Positions 22,075-30,749 of a stretch of 39,419 bases of DNA are shown here, in pieces. The stretch is taken from positions 1 through 39,419 of the IMG/VR virus record IMGVR_UViG_3300010354_000010; one strand, given 5' to 3'. A program made the translations under genes and the position numbers. Below the pieces are notes generated by a model. The model saw only the letters and a list, made by a program, of their open reading frames with translations. It was not told where the DNA came from and did not search any database. The DNA comes from a virus. Within the stretch, counting starts at the first letter, position 1. Every line of letters starts with the position of its first letter.

Positions 22075-22656
22075 TTAAAACCCAGCAAACGGATTTTGAC
22101 GAGGTGGCCTAATTGAAAAGTCTGTAGGCGCAAAAGCAGAACCTCCAGCAGGAGCCCCATACAACATTCCAGCAGCTTGCTGTATGAATGGCATTTTTTC
22201 TTGCGAAGCAATCTGCGCCCCCGTTCGGGCTGCTGCGGCATCCAGCTCCTGTTTCTGCTTGTCGATGGCAAACTTCTGGTTGATCGCCCCACCCATCACA
22301 GTCTTAGCTTGATCCCAGAACGCAGCCTTATCCTGAAGGGATAGGCTTGTGTCCTTGTTCATCTCTGTAATTCTGTCATCAATGCTCTTCTGGACTTCAG
22401 GGCTAAGGAAGCTCCTGAACGTGTCGAAGGCTTTCTCGGATGCCTTGATGCCAGACTCCATCTTCTTGTAGTCACCGTAAGCTCCGGCAATCGAACTGGC
22501 TGCACTTGAGATCCCACTGGCTAGCCCCTTGCCCATGGACTCGTAGCCACTTTGAATCGTCTGCCCGATGCGAGCACCAGCTTCGAGGATACCTTGGCCC
22601 ATCTGGGACATAGCAGCCGGGGCTGGTCCTTGGTAAGGATTGATTGGTTTAGCCAT
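22075..22656 (-). CDS. Putative internal virion protein, Gly/Ala-rich
   Basis: 193 residues. N-terminus MAKPINPYQGPAPAAMSQMG, then a helix with small residues (LASGISSAASSIAGAYGDY), a charged helical middle (KSIDDRITEMNKDTSLSLQD) and a Pro/Phe-rich end. Small-residue helices of this sort occur in phage ejection proteins. Start overlaps the end of the cysteine-cluster gene. Confidence 0.6.
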   Translation of the reverse strand: MAKPINPYQGPAPAAMSQMGQGILEAGARIGQTIQSGYESMGKGLASGISSAASSIAGAYGDYKKMESGIKASEKAFDTFRSFLSPEVQKSIDDRITEMNKDTSLSLQDKAAFWDQAKTVMGGAINQKFAIDKQKQELDAAAARTGAQIASQEKMPFIQQAAGMLYGAPAGGSAFAPTDFSIRPPRQNPFAGF

Positions 22657-22972
22657 AAAATGCTCTCCTAGCTTCTAAACAGAGTGGACTGCCTGCCTTA
22701 AATTGCCTGCAAGCCTGTGGACGGTTTTCGTAAATTGTACACGAAACTGACTCGCCAACAACTCCAGACAGAGCAGCACACCTGTTGTTGCACGTCTTGA
22801 GCAGTGGGTAGTCATCTCGAATTAACTCTGGTGGTATACCTGTAGCGTCAGCCCTGTCCCGGCGAAGCACCGGCCAACTCCATTTGTGGCTGCAACATGC
22901 TCCGCAGGTTCTGCAATCCGGATCGGATGTTGCAATACTCTGCGACGGGTTGGTCGTGCAATACATGCTCAT
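22649..22972 (-). CDS. YkgJ-like cysteine-cluster protein
   Basis: 107 residues (ATG 22966, two codons later, is an alternative start). DCRTCGACC at 19-27 is the CxxCxxCC signature of the YkgJ/UPF0153 zinc- or iron-chelating family; further cysteines lie in CNNRCAALSG and in CTIYENRPQACRQFKAG, as in that family. It overlaps the PAPS-reductase-like gene by 125 bases in a different frame. The signature itself is inside the overlap, so the overlap must be real if both proteins are made. Possibly a metal-binding partner of that enzyme. Confidence 0.75.
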   Translation of the reverse strand: MSMYCTTNPSQSIATSDPDCRTCGACCSHKWSWPVLRRDRADATGIPPELIRDDYPLLKTCNNRCAALSGVVGESVSCTIYENRPQACRQFKAGSPLCLEARRAFYG

Positions 22973-23687
22973 GCACGTTCTCTACTTGGATGCCAAACTT
23001 TGGGCAATCCACAAACTTGCCAAGTCGCTTGTCCACGCAGTTGAAACAGGCATGAACGTAGTCAGAGTTCATGTGCTTGTCTAACTTGCTAACCACGTTC
23101 TCATCGTACCTGTTCGTGTCAAAGGCCACGTCGTTGGTCTTGATGTGCGAAGAGATGTCCTGGTCGGTCCAGTTGCGCAGCGGGAACCACATCTCTGTGT
23201 TTGGCCCCAAAATCTTTTTGTCTATCTCAAGCGGAACAGTTCCAGTTAAAGGATCTTCGTCGCTACTTTTGTGCCCACACAGAAGCACGTCAAAGTCAGA
23301 AACGATGTGCCCCTTGGGACGGTTGAGCCACTCTCTGCCGCATACCCAAGGCATCCCGGCTTCCCGCGGCTCGGTGCCGCGCATGACCTTCAGGCTTCCC
23401 TGCCCGAGCGAGTAGGTCTCGCACACGTCTATGCGGTTGTTCCCGTGTGTTAACGCCACAGACACAGGAACCCAATCGTGAACAGTCAGCCCTAGATTCT
23501 CTTGTACAAGGTGATGAAAGGCGTACTTGTGCGATAGAAACGGCAGCTTGAAGTGAATTACCTCAATGTCAGGCCGGGCCTTTCTGGCGAGATCGAGCAG
23601 CACAGTGCTATCCTTGCCGCCACTCCAAAGAACAGCAGGACGTTTTGCATGTTTAAGTGCAAGTAATATAATTTGTTCAGCAGTCAT
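22848..23687 (-). CDS. PAPS-reductase/N-type ATP-pyrophosphatase-like protein
   Basis: 279 residues. The PP-loop SGGKDST at 22-28 with a preceding strand (RPAVLW), NWTDQDI (172-178), and a C-terminal CFNC...CPK site (C214, C217, C228) are typical of phosphoadenosine phosphosulfate reductase-like proteins, including phage and DndC-type relatives. Classical CysH uses a C-terminal ECG motif, absent here, so sulfate reduction is doubtful; nucleotide-activating chemistry such as thiolation is possible. Sits between internal virion genes as an accessory insertion. Starts as TAATG with the preceding gene. Confidence 0.8.
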   Translation of the reverse strand: MTAEQIILLALKHAKRPAVLWSGGKDSTVLLDLARKARPDIEVIHFKLPFLSHKYAFHHLVQENLGLTVHDWVPVSVALTHGNNRIDVCETYSLGQGSLKVMRGTEPREAGMPWVCGREWLNRPKGHIVSDFDVLLCGHKSSDEDPLTGTVPLEIDKKILGPNTEMWFPLRNWTDQDISSHIKTNDVAFDTNRYDENVVSKLDKHMNSDYVHACFNCVDKRLGKFVDCPKFGIQVENVHEHVLHDQPVAEYCNIRSGLQNLRSMLQPQMELAGASPGQG

Positions 23688-24919
23688 TACAGTATTACTG
23701 CTGCGCCAATCATTCCGCCAGCACCCAGCGCAGCACCCCCCAAAGACCCAATCATGCTAGACTTACCAGCCTGTTTACTGGCATTCGCCTGAGCGTTGGC
23801 ACCAGCCAAGTTCATCTGCGCATTGTACGCACCATAAATGCTACCCATGCCGGTCTGACTCTCCGGGTTGAATAGCTGCGGTCCCGCAGCCTGACCCATG
23901 TTAAAGCCCATCTGCTGTGCGGAACCAACCTGCCCCTGAAGGATGGGCTGTTTGTAGAAGGCTTGCAGCACAGGAGCTTGAGCGGCCTGAAGCTGTCCCA
24001 TCGCTCCTGCTCCAAGTTGTGCTTGGCCGGCCTGAATTTGTGTGCCAGCCATCAACCGCTGCTGCTCTGCTTGGCCACGCTGCATTGCTTGCTGGAATGC
24101 CTGCTGCTGTGCGCCGAGGCCGTACTGTAAGCCAGCTTGTTGGCGTGCGGTAGCTTCAGCCAAAGCGGGTTGGTAGATAGCCTGAATCTGGCCGGCTGCG
24201 GACTGAGCCCTGCCAAGGCGCTCTTGATAGCGTTGGTTAGCTACCTGAGAGCGATTCAAAATTTCCGCACCGATAGCTTGATTGCCCAGGGCTGTGCCTC
24301 TAGCCGCAAACGCAGATCGGGCAGTCTGGTCAGCGATGCGTTGCTCTTCCTCAGTAAGGCTTTTCCCAGCTTCCAGCTCCCTCCGGGAACTCTCAGCCAA
24401 GAAGTTGGCATAGTCGCCCATCCCCGGCATCGTGCCCACATACTGGTTAACGATCCCTTGGTTGATACGGTTCAGCCCGGAGCGCATCTGTGGACCAGCA
24501 ACGCCTTGTTCAAAAGCCGTAAGTTGCGGAGCCTCGAGCGATCTGGCAAAGGACTGCTCTGCTAGCTGCCCAGCGGAGCCAAGGGCTTCTTTGTACCCAG
24601 GAGTCAGTGCAGCAAATGCCTGTTGGTACTCAGGGAGCGTCTTTTGCAGTTGCTGAAGTTCAGCAGCACGATTAGCAGCATTATAGCCAGCTTCGATCTC
24701 AGCCACCTGCGGATACATCTTGGCCGCTTGCTGCAACGCTTGCTCGCCAAGGTAAGCCTGAGTCTTTGCCTGTAGTTCAGCATACTTGGGCTGGTAAATG
24801 GCTTCCTGCTCGTACACCTGCGGAGCCATCTCCACCTGTGCTTTTAGGATGTCTCGCATCGACTCCTGATAGTTCGGAGCCGCGGGTGCTTGAATGGTTG
24901 TAGATTTACCGCCGCCCAT
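23687..24919 (-). CDS. Putative internal virion protein, Gln/Ala-rich
   Basis: 410 residues. Long Ala/Gln-rich helices (AELQAKTQAYLGEQALQQAA; QQQAFQQAMQRGQAEQQRL) and a hydrophobic Gly-rich C-terminus (MIGSLGGAALGAGGMIGAAV) that could insert into a membrane. Resembles the ejection-type core proteins of podoviruses by composition and place (after tail genes). Start overlaps the preceding gene by 14 bases. Confidence 0.6.
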   Translation of the reverse strand: MGGGKSTTIQAPAAPNYQESMRDILKAQVEMAPQVYEQEAIYQPKYAELQAKTQAYLGEQALQQAAKMYPQVAEIEAGYNAANRAAELQQLQKTLPEYQQAFAALTPGYKEALGSAGQLAEQSFARSLEAPQLTAFEQGVAGPQMRSGLNRINQGIVNQYVGTMPGMGDYANFLAESSRRELEAGKSLTEEEQRIADQTARSAFAARGTALGNQAIGAEILNRSQVANQRYQERLGRAQSAAGQIQAIYQPALAEATARQQAGLQYGLGAQQQAFQQAMQRGQAEQQRLMAGTQIQAGQAQLGAGAMGQLQAAQAPVLQAFYKQPILQGQVGSAQQMGFNMGQAAGPQLFNPESQTGMGSIYGAYNAQMNLAGANAQANASKQAGKSSMIGSLGGAALGAGGMIGAAVIL

Positions 24920-25316
24920 AAGACAAAATCCTTTCTAACTTCTTAACAGTTAACGGAACTGGTTGCTCCTTTCTCCAAGTGTAAAGCTCTTTAACTGGAT
25001 GCTTGGTTTGCAAAAATTGTTTTAACACGTCAGCGTGAGCTTTTACGTTGTCCGCCCATACTACATGAGCAGTCCATATTCCATCCTCATCTGACCAATT
25101 CCAATCAAAATCTCGCTTACCGGGATGTGCTGTTGAAACGCCACGAATCTCACCGTCCTGTTCGCTCCAATAAATGGAGTTGTGGACTCCGTAAAATGAC
25201 AGGTAGTTTTCAACTTCACTTTTTGTTGAGTGCCCAACCATGTTTAGGTGGTTGAGTGATTTTTGGTAAAACGCCTCGACTATCTTATCCCACAACTCAG
25301 GCGTAAGTGTTTTCAC
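24906..25316 (-). CDS. Small virion-module protein, possible acetyltransferase-like fold
   Basis: 136 residues from GTG 25316 (read as Met), two bases after the fibre stop. Trp-rich (IYWSEQDGEIRG, FDWNWSDEDGIWTAHVVWAD), ending in a basic segment ELYTWRKEQPVPLTVKKLER. The layout recalls small GNAT-like proteins placed between tail and internal virion genes in T7-like phages, but no acetyl-CoA loop is clear. Confidence 0.55.
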   Translation of the reverse strand: MKTLTPELWDKIVEAFYQKSLNHLNMVGHSTKSEVENYLSFYGVHNSIYWSEQDGEIRGVSTAHPGKRDFDWNWSDEDGIWTAHVVWADNVKAHADVLKQFLQTKHPVKELYTWRKEQPVPLTVKKLERILSYGRR

Positions 25317-25318
25317 GA

Positions 25319-26755
25319 TTAAGCCGGTGGCAGTTGTGCTGTAATTAAGAAGGAAGCTGCCCAGAGGGGAAATGAGACACCATTGTCATTATTGTAAAAA
25401 TACCCAATGTGACTACCCAGGGAATTAGATCCAAACCCTTCTGGAATATCTTCATTAAAAATGTAGTCAGTTCTGCCAATATCCCTCATCGGAACAGCAA
25501 AGCAGCCACTGTAAACATACACATTTCCGCTTCCAGAAACTTGATTACACTTAACAGGAGTATTTGAAGGAGTTGCTGGCGCGCTTTCTCCAGAAATAAT
25601 GTCCCTAATGTAATTTGCGTAATACTTAGAACCTGTAGCTTTATCTAAGTAGATGCTCTTTACGTTAAAGCCATATTCGCCAGTCTTTAGGTTGGTGGAA
25701 TCGTAAACCAACGAAAGCTGGATACCGCCACTAAATGCAGTGGTTTCAGGAGTCGTAATGGTGAACGTCCTAGCCGCAAGATTGGTGGACGTAATCTGGT
25801 AAAGCCTGCCAGTCACGCCAGCAGTGCCAGTGTTGATGCCAACGTACTGATACTGCAAAAAGAACGGAGCAGCAGGATCATAGTACCTAGCAGCAAGGCC
25901 ACCGTAGTTGATCGTCATCGTGGACGAGCCGGCAGTCCTTGTGGCGGTAACCGCAAGGAACCTGCTGTTGTCAACCGTCGTTGATGGAACGACTGCCGTG
26001 TAAAAGTACGCAGAAGCTACAGGCTGAGTGATGGAGTCAAATACACTCTCAAGGTAACCTCTCGTAACGACATCGTTAGCAGCCGTTGGCGCAGACTCAG
26101 TTTGCAGCTTGCCTGAAAAGACGTATGTCCCCGCAACTGTAGCACCACCTCTGGAGATGGTAAATGTGTCTACATATGACTTATTAACAGCCTCCTGAAG
26201 CGCCGGATTAGGTTGTACAGGGCTCCACGGCAAAAACACAGAACCAGTAAACGTAGCCCCGGTTAGGCTAGCTTTTGTAGCAGCGGCAGCGTCAACGTAC
26301 TGCTTGGTAGCAGCTTCGAGGGCCACAGAGGGATTAGCGTTCAACACTACTGGTCCCGTAAACGTGTCTCCTGCCTTGTTGGCCGGCGTGTAGCCAATCG
26401 TGTTCTGCTTGGTGGCTAGCCCAGTGTCAACGTATCCCTTAGAGGCAGCAGACAAGGTTGCTGCGGGAGTTGAGCTAGACAACGTCAACTCACCGGTCAT
26501 AGCCACCGAACCGTTCTTGTTGACGTATGCGCTGAGATCAGGCGCAATCGAGGTCTGCACCTGTGCTAGTGTAGCCCTTTTGAGCGTGCCAGACTGAAGG
26601 ACAAGCACACTATCAGAAGTCGTGCAGGAGTCTACCGCAGTTCGATCGCTAATTGCACCAGGCACGAGCACCGCATTGTTAACGTGCGCGTTTAGGTTGG
26701 CAGCGGTTACCTGCGCACCATCAACGTAAGTTGTTCCAGCTTGAATCTGAGCCAT
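25319..26755 (-). CDS. Tail fibre protein
   Basis: 478 residues. Repeated phage-fibre units with YVD endings: SKGYVDTGLATKQ, TKQYVDAAAATKA, NKSYVDTFTIS, each preceded by a P...(L)QEAxxK or similar segment, plus TFTGPVVLNANPS and TFTGSVFLP. These form a trimeric shaft. A beta-rich C-terminal part (about 250-478) is likely the receptor-binding tip (IGRTDYIFNEDIPEGFG). It is separated from the other fibres by the lysis and nozzle genes. Confidence 0.8.
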   Translation of the reverse strand: MAQIQAGTTYVDGAQVTAANLNAHVNNAVLVPGAISDRTAVDSCTTSDSVLVLQSGTLKRATLAQVQTSIAPDLSAYVNKNGSVAMTGELTLSSSTPAATLSAASKGYVDTGLATKQNTIGYTPANKAGDTFTGPVVLNANPSVALEAATKQYVDAAAATKASLTGATFTGSVFLPWSPVQPNPALQEAVNKSYVDTFTISRGGATVAGTYVFSGKLQTESAPTAANDVVTRGYLESVFDSITQPVASAYFYTAVVPSTTVDNSRFLAVTATRTAGSSTMTINYGGLAARYYDPAAPFFLQYQYVGINTGTAGVTGRLYQITSTNLAARTFTITTPETTAFSGGIQLSLVYDSTNLKTGEYGFNVKSIYLDKATGSKYYANYIRDIISGESAPATPSNTPVKCNQVSGSGNVYVYSGCFAVPMRDIGRTDYIFNEDIPEGFGSNSLGSHIGYFYNNDNGVSFPLWAASFLITAQLPPA

Positions 26756-26756
26756 A

Positions 26757-28988
26757 TTATTCTTCCGTGATCATTGCCCGGTTCGAGTTGATAGCATACA
26801 TGCTAGTGCTCTTCAAGGCTGGTCTGCCTAGGTTAAAAACGACCTCAGTGTCGATAGCAACACCACGCATGGCTATCCGCGGCCTGAGTGTGCCGTCAAT
26901 CTGAGCGGAGCCGGTAAAGACGTACCGCATGACCTCTTCCGTAACGTCAGGGTCGTGCACGGTCACCAAAATAGACACGTCATCACCAGCAGTGTTATTA
27001 AACTGAAACTCAGCCCGGCTAAACCGTTTTGTGAGCTGGCTATCAAACGTGTACTCTCGAGAGCGGATGCTTGCCGTTACAGGCACAACAACATAAGAGG
27101 CTGCACTAAGTGTGGCTGGTAACGAGAACGGAAGCAGTGGTGTGCCTGTGACTCCCAAAAACTCGTCACCGCCATCAAGTTGTTCGGCCAAGAAGATGCC
27201 ACCGTACTTTCCGTAAAGCACATTTACCGGAGTTGTTGACCCAAGCGGTGTAACCGAAACCAAGAATGCATTCCCGATGTTTGAGACAATAAACAGCCTG
27301 CGCTTATTGTTGTACAGAGCAGGAACAAAGTTATCAATAGACATCCCAGACGGATAAGTGTCTATGGTCTCCCACGCTTGGTTTAGCGTGTTGTACACTA
27401 ATATCGAGTTATTGTTGATCGAGGAGCCAACTGGAAAAGCAATAAAAAAGCGATTGTCAAAATAGCTAGCCGTAACGCTTTTCGCATAATCAAAGTTTAC
27501 GTTATCAAAGTAGTCGTCGATTGGCTCACTGAGTGGCAGCGTGTTGCCTAGCAGCTTCAGATCAAGCTGGGGGGTAAGCATGTGCACGCCCTTACCGCTA
27601 AAAAAGAACACAAACTGACCAGCCGGCACGATACTGTGCCTGGCTAAGCAGCCTACTTCCGTGGTTATTACGGTTATTTGGCTTTGATCTGCCGCAAGAG
27701 GATCGTGCCTTGGATCAATGTAAGCCACATAAATGGACTTAGACATAAATACCAAGAACTGGTTTTCAATCCATGGCAAGAATCCAACAATCCTGTCATT
27801 GCCGCCTTGGTTGACATCAAAGGTATTTAGCAGCTTGTCGTACCTGTCATCGAGGATGTCAGTGGCAATAATTTCTGTGTTGCCAGTCTTAACTACTATC
27901 CTGTTCTGAAAATACAGGCCAAACTCACCAGGAGGAAGCGGGTACGTTCCTTGCGCGTTTACGCCAGTTTGGTTAATAAGCTGAAGTGAGTTAGACACTC
28001 CATCCCACACAAGCGGCGGATTGGCTTGCTGAATCTTAAAGCCGGCTAAATTTGTGTGGGCTCCAATTGTTGATCCAGTTGTGTTGGTAAATGACCAAGT
28101 AAACTGAGTTGTACTCAACACTGCTGTTACAATTACATTTTTGTACCAATATGCGTGTGCGTATGGATAGGTACTCGTATCAATAATGTTTACCTCTGAC
28201 CCAACACGCAAGCCATGTAATGTTTCCGTGGTCATTGTCACAGTCACCGTGTTTCCGCTGTTTACGGATGGATTTGACAGTGTAGCAACAATCTCTGGCC
28301 CAGCTTGTCCCCTAAAAATGTACAGATTATTTAACGCCTGAACAAGTTCTGGCTCAAACGAGAACGAGTTAACTATTAACGATATGTTCGATGCCACGCC
28401 AAACGCAAATGGTCCGCTCGTGCTGTCATAAAATACAATATTGTTATTGGTTACATTTAAGACAGTATACTCTTGGTAAGATAACTCAGCGCCTGTAAAC
28501 GTGAACCCTATGGTGATTTTATCACCGATGTTTATCCCTATTGTTGTCGGAACAATAACAAACGCCGTGTAGTGAGTTATTGGAGCAGATGGTGGTATCG
28601 TTACTGGATATTCAGTATACGTTCCAGTGCCATACGTCTGCTTAGTCGTTTGCCCAATCGGGCAGTACCTTCCAGTCGGGAACGTGTACTTCTGTGAGAC
28701 CTGCTGTGTCTGCGTGTTGAACAGGATGATCCCATCGTGAAACACCATCAACACGTTATCCTCACCGGCAGCGTTCACATAGTACCCGGAACCAGACTGC
28801 ATGTTCTCGTTGAGCGTATCGTCGGTCATCCGCTCGCAACCCTTCCGAGGCTGGGCGATACCACGTTGCAGCCTCATGTTCCTTGAGGACTGCGCGTATC
28901 CAGGCTTCAGATTGGAGGGATCAAGGCGCGATGCAAACCCGACAAAGTTGTTGTCGGTATCCACTGCAATCTGGCTGTCTTCAGGCAT
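26757..28988 (-). CDS. Tail nozzle/tubular protein B-like
   Basis: 743 residues. The opening (NFVGFASRLDPSNLKPGYAQ then SRNMRLQRGIAQPRKG) is the pattern seen at the start of T7 gp12-like tail tubular B/nozzle proteins: a stretch of aligned strand plus MRLxxGxxxPRKG. A long beta-rich body follows, consistent with a beta-propeller-type nozzle. Its start overlaps the preceding stop as TAATG. Adaptor (34770-35966) and nozzle are separated here by the fibre and lysis genes. Confidence 0.75.
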   Translation of the reverse strand: MPEDSQIAVDTDNNFVGFASRLDPSNLKPGYAQSSRNMRLQRGIAQPRKGCERMTDDTLNENMQSGSGYYVNAAGEDNVLMVFHDGIILFNTQTQQVSQKYTFPTGRYCPIGQTTKQTYGTGTYTEYPVTIPPSAPITHYTAFVIVPTTIGINIGDKITIGFTFTGAELSYQEYTVLNVTNNNIVFYDSTSGPFAFGVASNISLIVNSFSFEPELVQALNNLYIFRGQAGPEIVATLSNPSVNSGNTVTVTMTTETLHGLRVGSEVNIIDTSTYPYAHAYWYKNVIVTAVLSTTQFTWSFTNTTGSTIGAHTNLAGFKIQQANPPLVWDGVSNSLQLINQTGVNAQGTYPLPPGEFGLYFQNRIVVKTGNTEIIATDILDDRYDKLLNTFDVNQGGNDRIVGFLPWIENQFLVFMSKSIYVAYIDPRHDPLAADQSQITVITTEVGCLARHSIVPAGQFVFFFSGKGVHMLTPQLDLKLLGNTLPLSEPIDDYFDNVNFDYAKSVTASYFDNRFFIAFPVGSSINNNSILVYNTLNQAWETIDTYPSGMSIDNFVPALYNNKRRLFIVSNIGNAFLVSVTPLGSTTPVNVLYGKYGGIFLAEQLDGGDEFLGVTGTPLLPFSLPATLSAASYVVVPVTASIRSREYTFDSQLTKRFSRAEFQFNNTAGDDVSILVTVHDPDVTEEVMRYVFTGSAQIDGTLRPRIAMRGVAIDTEVVFNLGRPALKSTSMYAINSNRAMITEE

Positions 28989-29236
28989 TAGTCTTGGGAA
29001 AAGAGCCTACCGAGTTTCTCAACAACACGCTGGAGGTCGTCCCGAATGTCCATGATGACCTGCGTGTCCATGCCCTCATCTTCACCCTCGTCTTCGTCCT
29101 CCGATTCGGCTTCATCTTCACCGTAGCCACACTCAGAACAGGTGCCGTTCGACCTCATGTCGCAGCCACAGTCCGGGCAATACTGCTTTCCAGTTCCTCC
29201 CATAAAGGAGCCAAGTGCGATGGTGAGCTTGCTCAT
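28988..29236 (-). CDS. Small zinc-ribbon acidic protein
   Basis: 82 residues. CPDCGC...CSECGYG forms a zinc ribbon at about 20-37; a very acidic run (EDEAESEDEDEGEDEG) and a helix follow. ATGA-coupled to the endolysin gene. Function unknown; the acidic linker and ribbon suggest a protein- or nucleic-acid-interaction role. Confidence 0.65.
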   Translation of the reverse strand: MSKLTIALGSFMGGTGKQYCPDCGCDMRSNGTCSECGYGEDEAESEDEDEGEDEGMDTQVIMDIRDDLQRVVEKLGRLFSQD

Positions 29237-29775
29237 GCTATGTATTCTTTAAGGTTTGTGAGGCGATTACTCCAGCCTTTACTGAACGATTTCTGCGTGT
29301 CATCCAACTTGACCAGTAGCTTATAGAAGTCCTGCCGCTGCTGCATGATCGAGTCACAGATGGGCTCAAGGCCAACGTCATCGACCTTCTTCTCGTATGC
29401 TATAATCGTCTTATTGCCAATGATCCCGTCATCCTGGGCCCCTACGGCACGCTGCAAGAACTTGCCGGCTTGACCCACACCAGTGTTGACGCAACCGTCA
29501 AAATGGATAAGACACAGCGGCCACGGAAACTTGTAGCACTTCCCGCGGACCCAGTAGTCGTTGTAGTAGATGTCCTCCAGCTCCTCTTGGGAGATCTCCT
29601 TCACGCAGCGACGATCTTCCTGCCGGTTGTCCCGGTAGACGTCGTACTCACGCTGGAGAATACCGCGGTTAGTCTTGCCACCACGATCGTGCGGGTGGTT
29701 TACAAATCCGCCCTCGGCATCGAGGACAAACTCTAGCGACCTTTCAAAGTTAGGATTGGCCGGAACCACGCTCAT
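29233..29775 (-). CDS. Endolysin, GH108-type muramidase
   Basis: 180 residues from ATG 29775 (ATG 29787 is an alternative). EGGFVNHPHDRGGKTNRGI (21-39) is the hallmark of glycoside hydrolase 108, with the catalytic Glu21. A C-terminal region (KFLQRAVGAQDDGIIGNKT) is the peptidoglycan-binding type 3 domain. Cleaves the glycan backbone of peptidoglycan at lysis. No signal peptide is visible, so it needs the holin. It overlaps the holin gene by 26 bases. Confidence 0.88.
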   Translation of the reverse strand: MSVVPANPNFERSLEFVLDAEGGFVNHPHDRGGKTNRGILQREYDVYRDNRQEDRRCVKEISQEELEDIYYNDYWVRGKCYKFPWPLCLIHFDGCVNTGVGQAGKFLQRAVGAQDDGIIGNKTIIAYEKKVDDVGLEPICDSIMQQRQDFYKLLVKLDDTQKSFSKGWSNRLTNLKEYIA

Positions 29776-29929
29776 TGCGGACGACATCGACGAGCCCGAA
29801 GATTGCAATGACTGCGCTGCTAATCGCGCCAGCCGCGCCGCTTGAGTAGATGCCCAGCGCAGCACCGAGTTTAGCAAGGCCCAACCAAGTTGAAGGTTGC
29901 TTGACGTAGGTTTTAATGGTTTGTTTCAT
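29750..29929 (-). CDS. Putative holin
   Basis: 59 residues from ATG 29929 (MKQTIKTYVKQPSTWLG). Two hydrophobic stretches (GLAKLGAALGIYSSGAAGAI; SSAVIAIFGLVDVV) with a short connection and a charged C-terminus (RNERGSGQS), as in small holins. Placed between a membrane protein gene and the endolysin gene. Assigned by context and hydrophobicity. Confidence 0.65.
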   Translation of the reverse strand: MKQTIKTYVKQPSTWLGLAKLGAALGIYSSGAAGAISSAVIAIFGLVDVVRNERGSGQS

Positions 29930-30089
29930 GGCTACTGCTGTGGTTAAGAAGACGCTCCCAAAGAGCTTTGCGATCCTTTTCGCACTCGACGATCTTGCCG
30001 TACAAATACCACACGGCAATGATGGTCAACGCCATTGACAAGCCTTGACCTGCCACCTGATCGAGAATGTGCGAGATGAACTTTTCCAT
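29913..30089 (-). CDS. Membrane protein of the lysis group, spanin- or holin-like
   Basis: 58 residues, MEKFISHILDQVAGQGLSMA to HSSSHETNH. One membrane segment (about 18-31, MALTIIAVWYLYGK) followed by a charged helix (IVECEKDRKALWERLLNH). This single-helix plus charged tail resembles inner-membrane spanins or accessory holins. Overlaps the holin start by 17 bases. Confidence 0.55.
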   Translation of the reverse strand: MEKFISHILDQVAGQGLSMALTIIAVWYLYGKIVECEKDRKALWERLLNHSSSHETNH

Positions 30090-30092
30090 AAA

Positions 30093-30365
30093 TTAGCGAC
30101 AGTTCCAGCGTTTCAAGCTGGCAGCTTTCCGAGTGGGATTACCGTTCTTGTCCTTCATAGGGCCAGGCATCCCGCTCATGCGGGCACAGAATGACTTCTT
30201 GCGGGCCGCATCAGCCTTGGTCTTGGGATTAGGCGCAGGAGCCTTGAGGTTGCTGCCAGTCTCACGGTTGTATTTGGCGCGTCCCTTAGCGGTAAGCCCT
30301 GCACCTTTGGACACAGGCAGTTTCTCGCCCTTTTTGACGGAGAGGTTAACTTGTTTCTTAGCCAT
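30093..30365 (-). CDS. DUF6321-like basic protein
   Basis: 90 residues from ATG 30365 (MAKKQVNLSVKKGEK). The C-terminal motif KKSFCARMSGMPGPMKDKNG, then RKAASLKRWNC, matches the small phage proteins annotated DUF6321. Very basic; function unknown. Three bases separate it from the next gene. Confidence 0.75.
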   Translation of the reverse strand: MAKKQVNLSVKKGEKLPVSKGAGLTAKGRAKYNRETGSNLKAPAPNPKTKADAARKKSFCARMSGMPGPMKDKNGNPTRKAASLKRWNCR

Positions 30366-30555
30366 TTGAAGCGGGTGGCACAAACTGACCGTTGATGTAA
30401 CTCCAGCCAATTTGGGCACCAGAGTCGCCAGTGTCCTGAACGTAATAGGCCGGATCGATGTAGTACCCTTGAGGCGGATCCCATGGAAGGGGCGCGTCAC
30501 ACTCAATGCAGCCCTCAACAATGTTGGTGGCAGAGTTAATCATTGCGTAGTTCAT
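30358..30555 (-). CDS. Small tail-associated hypothetical protein
   Basis: 65 residues, MNYAMINSATNIVEGCIECD to PPASNG. The pattern of an N-terminal strand (YAMINSATNIVEG), a WDPPQG turn and IGWSYINGQFVPP end resembles small phage proteins that follow fibre genes. The next gene has the same layout (PPAG, CDIGWVQQPDGTF), so they may be paralogues. Function unknown. Confidence 0.6.
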   Translation of the reverse strand: MNYAMINSATNIVEGCIECDAPLPWDPPQGYYIDPAYYVQDTGDSGAQIGWSYINGQFVPPASNG

Positions 30556-30567
30556 GCTTAGAAAGTG

Positions 30568-30747
30568 TTAGGCTTCTGGAGCAGGAGCAAAAGTTCCGTC
30601 CGGTTGCTGAACCCAACCGATGTCACACGGGACATCAGTGACATTTACCAAGCTGGTTCCAGCGGGAGGTGTGTAAGGGGTAACGCCATCCCAGCGGATA
30701 AGATTCAACACAACTTTTGTGAGGTCATCTACAATAGCGTATCTCAT
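30568..30747 (-). CDS. Small tail-associated hypothetical protein
   Basis: 59 residues, MRYAIVDDLTKVVLNLIRWD to TFAPAPEA. Shares order of motifs with its neighbour: RYAIVDD...VLNLI, PYTPPAG, CDIGWVQQPDGTFAP. The pair follows directly after the glycine-rich fibre gene. Possibly a fibre chaperone or cap; not demonstrated. Confidence 0.6.
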   Translation of the reverse strand: MRYAIVDDLTKVVLNLIRWDGVTPYTPPAGTSLVNVTDVPCDIGWVQQPDGTFAPAPEA

Positions 30748-30749
30748 AA

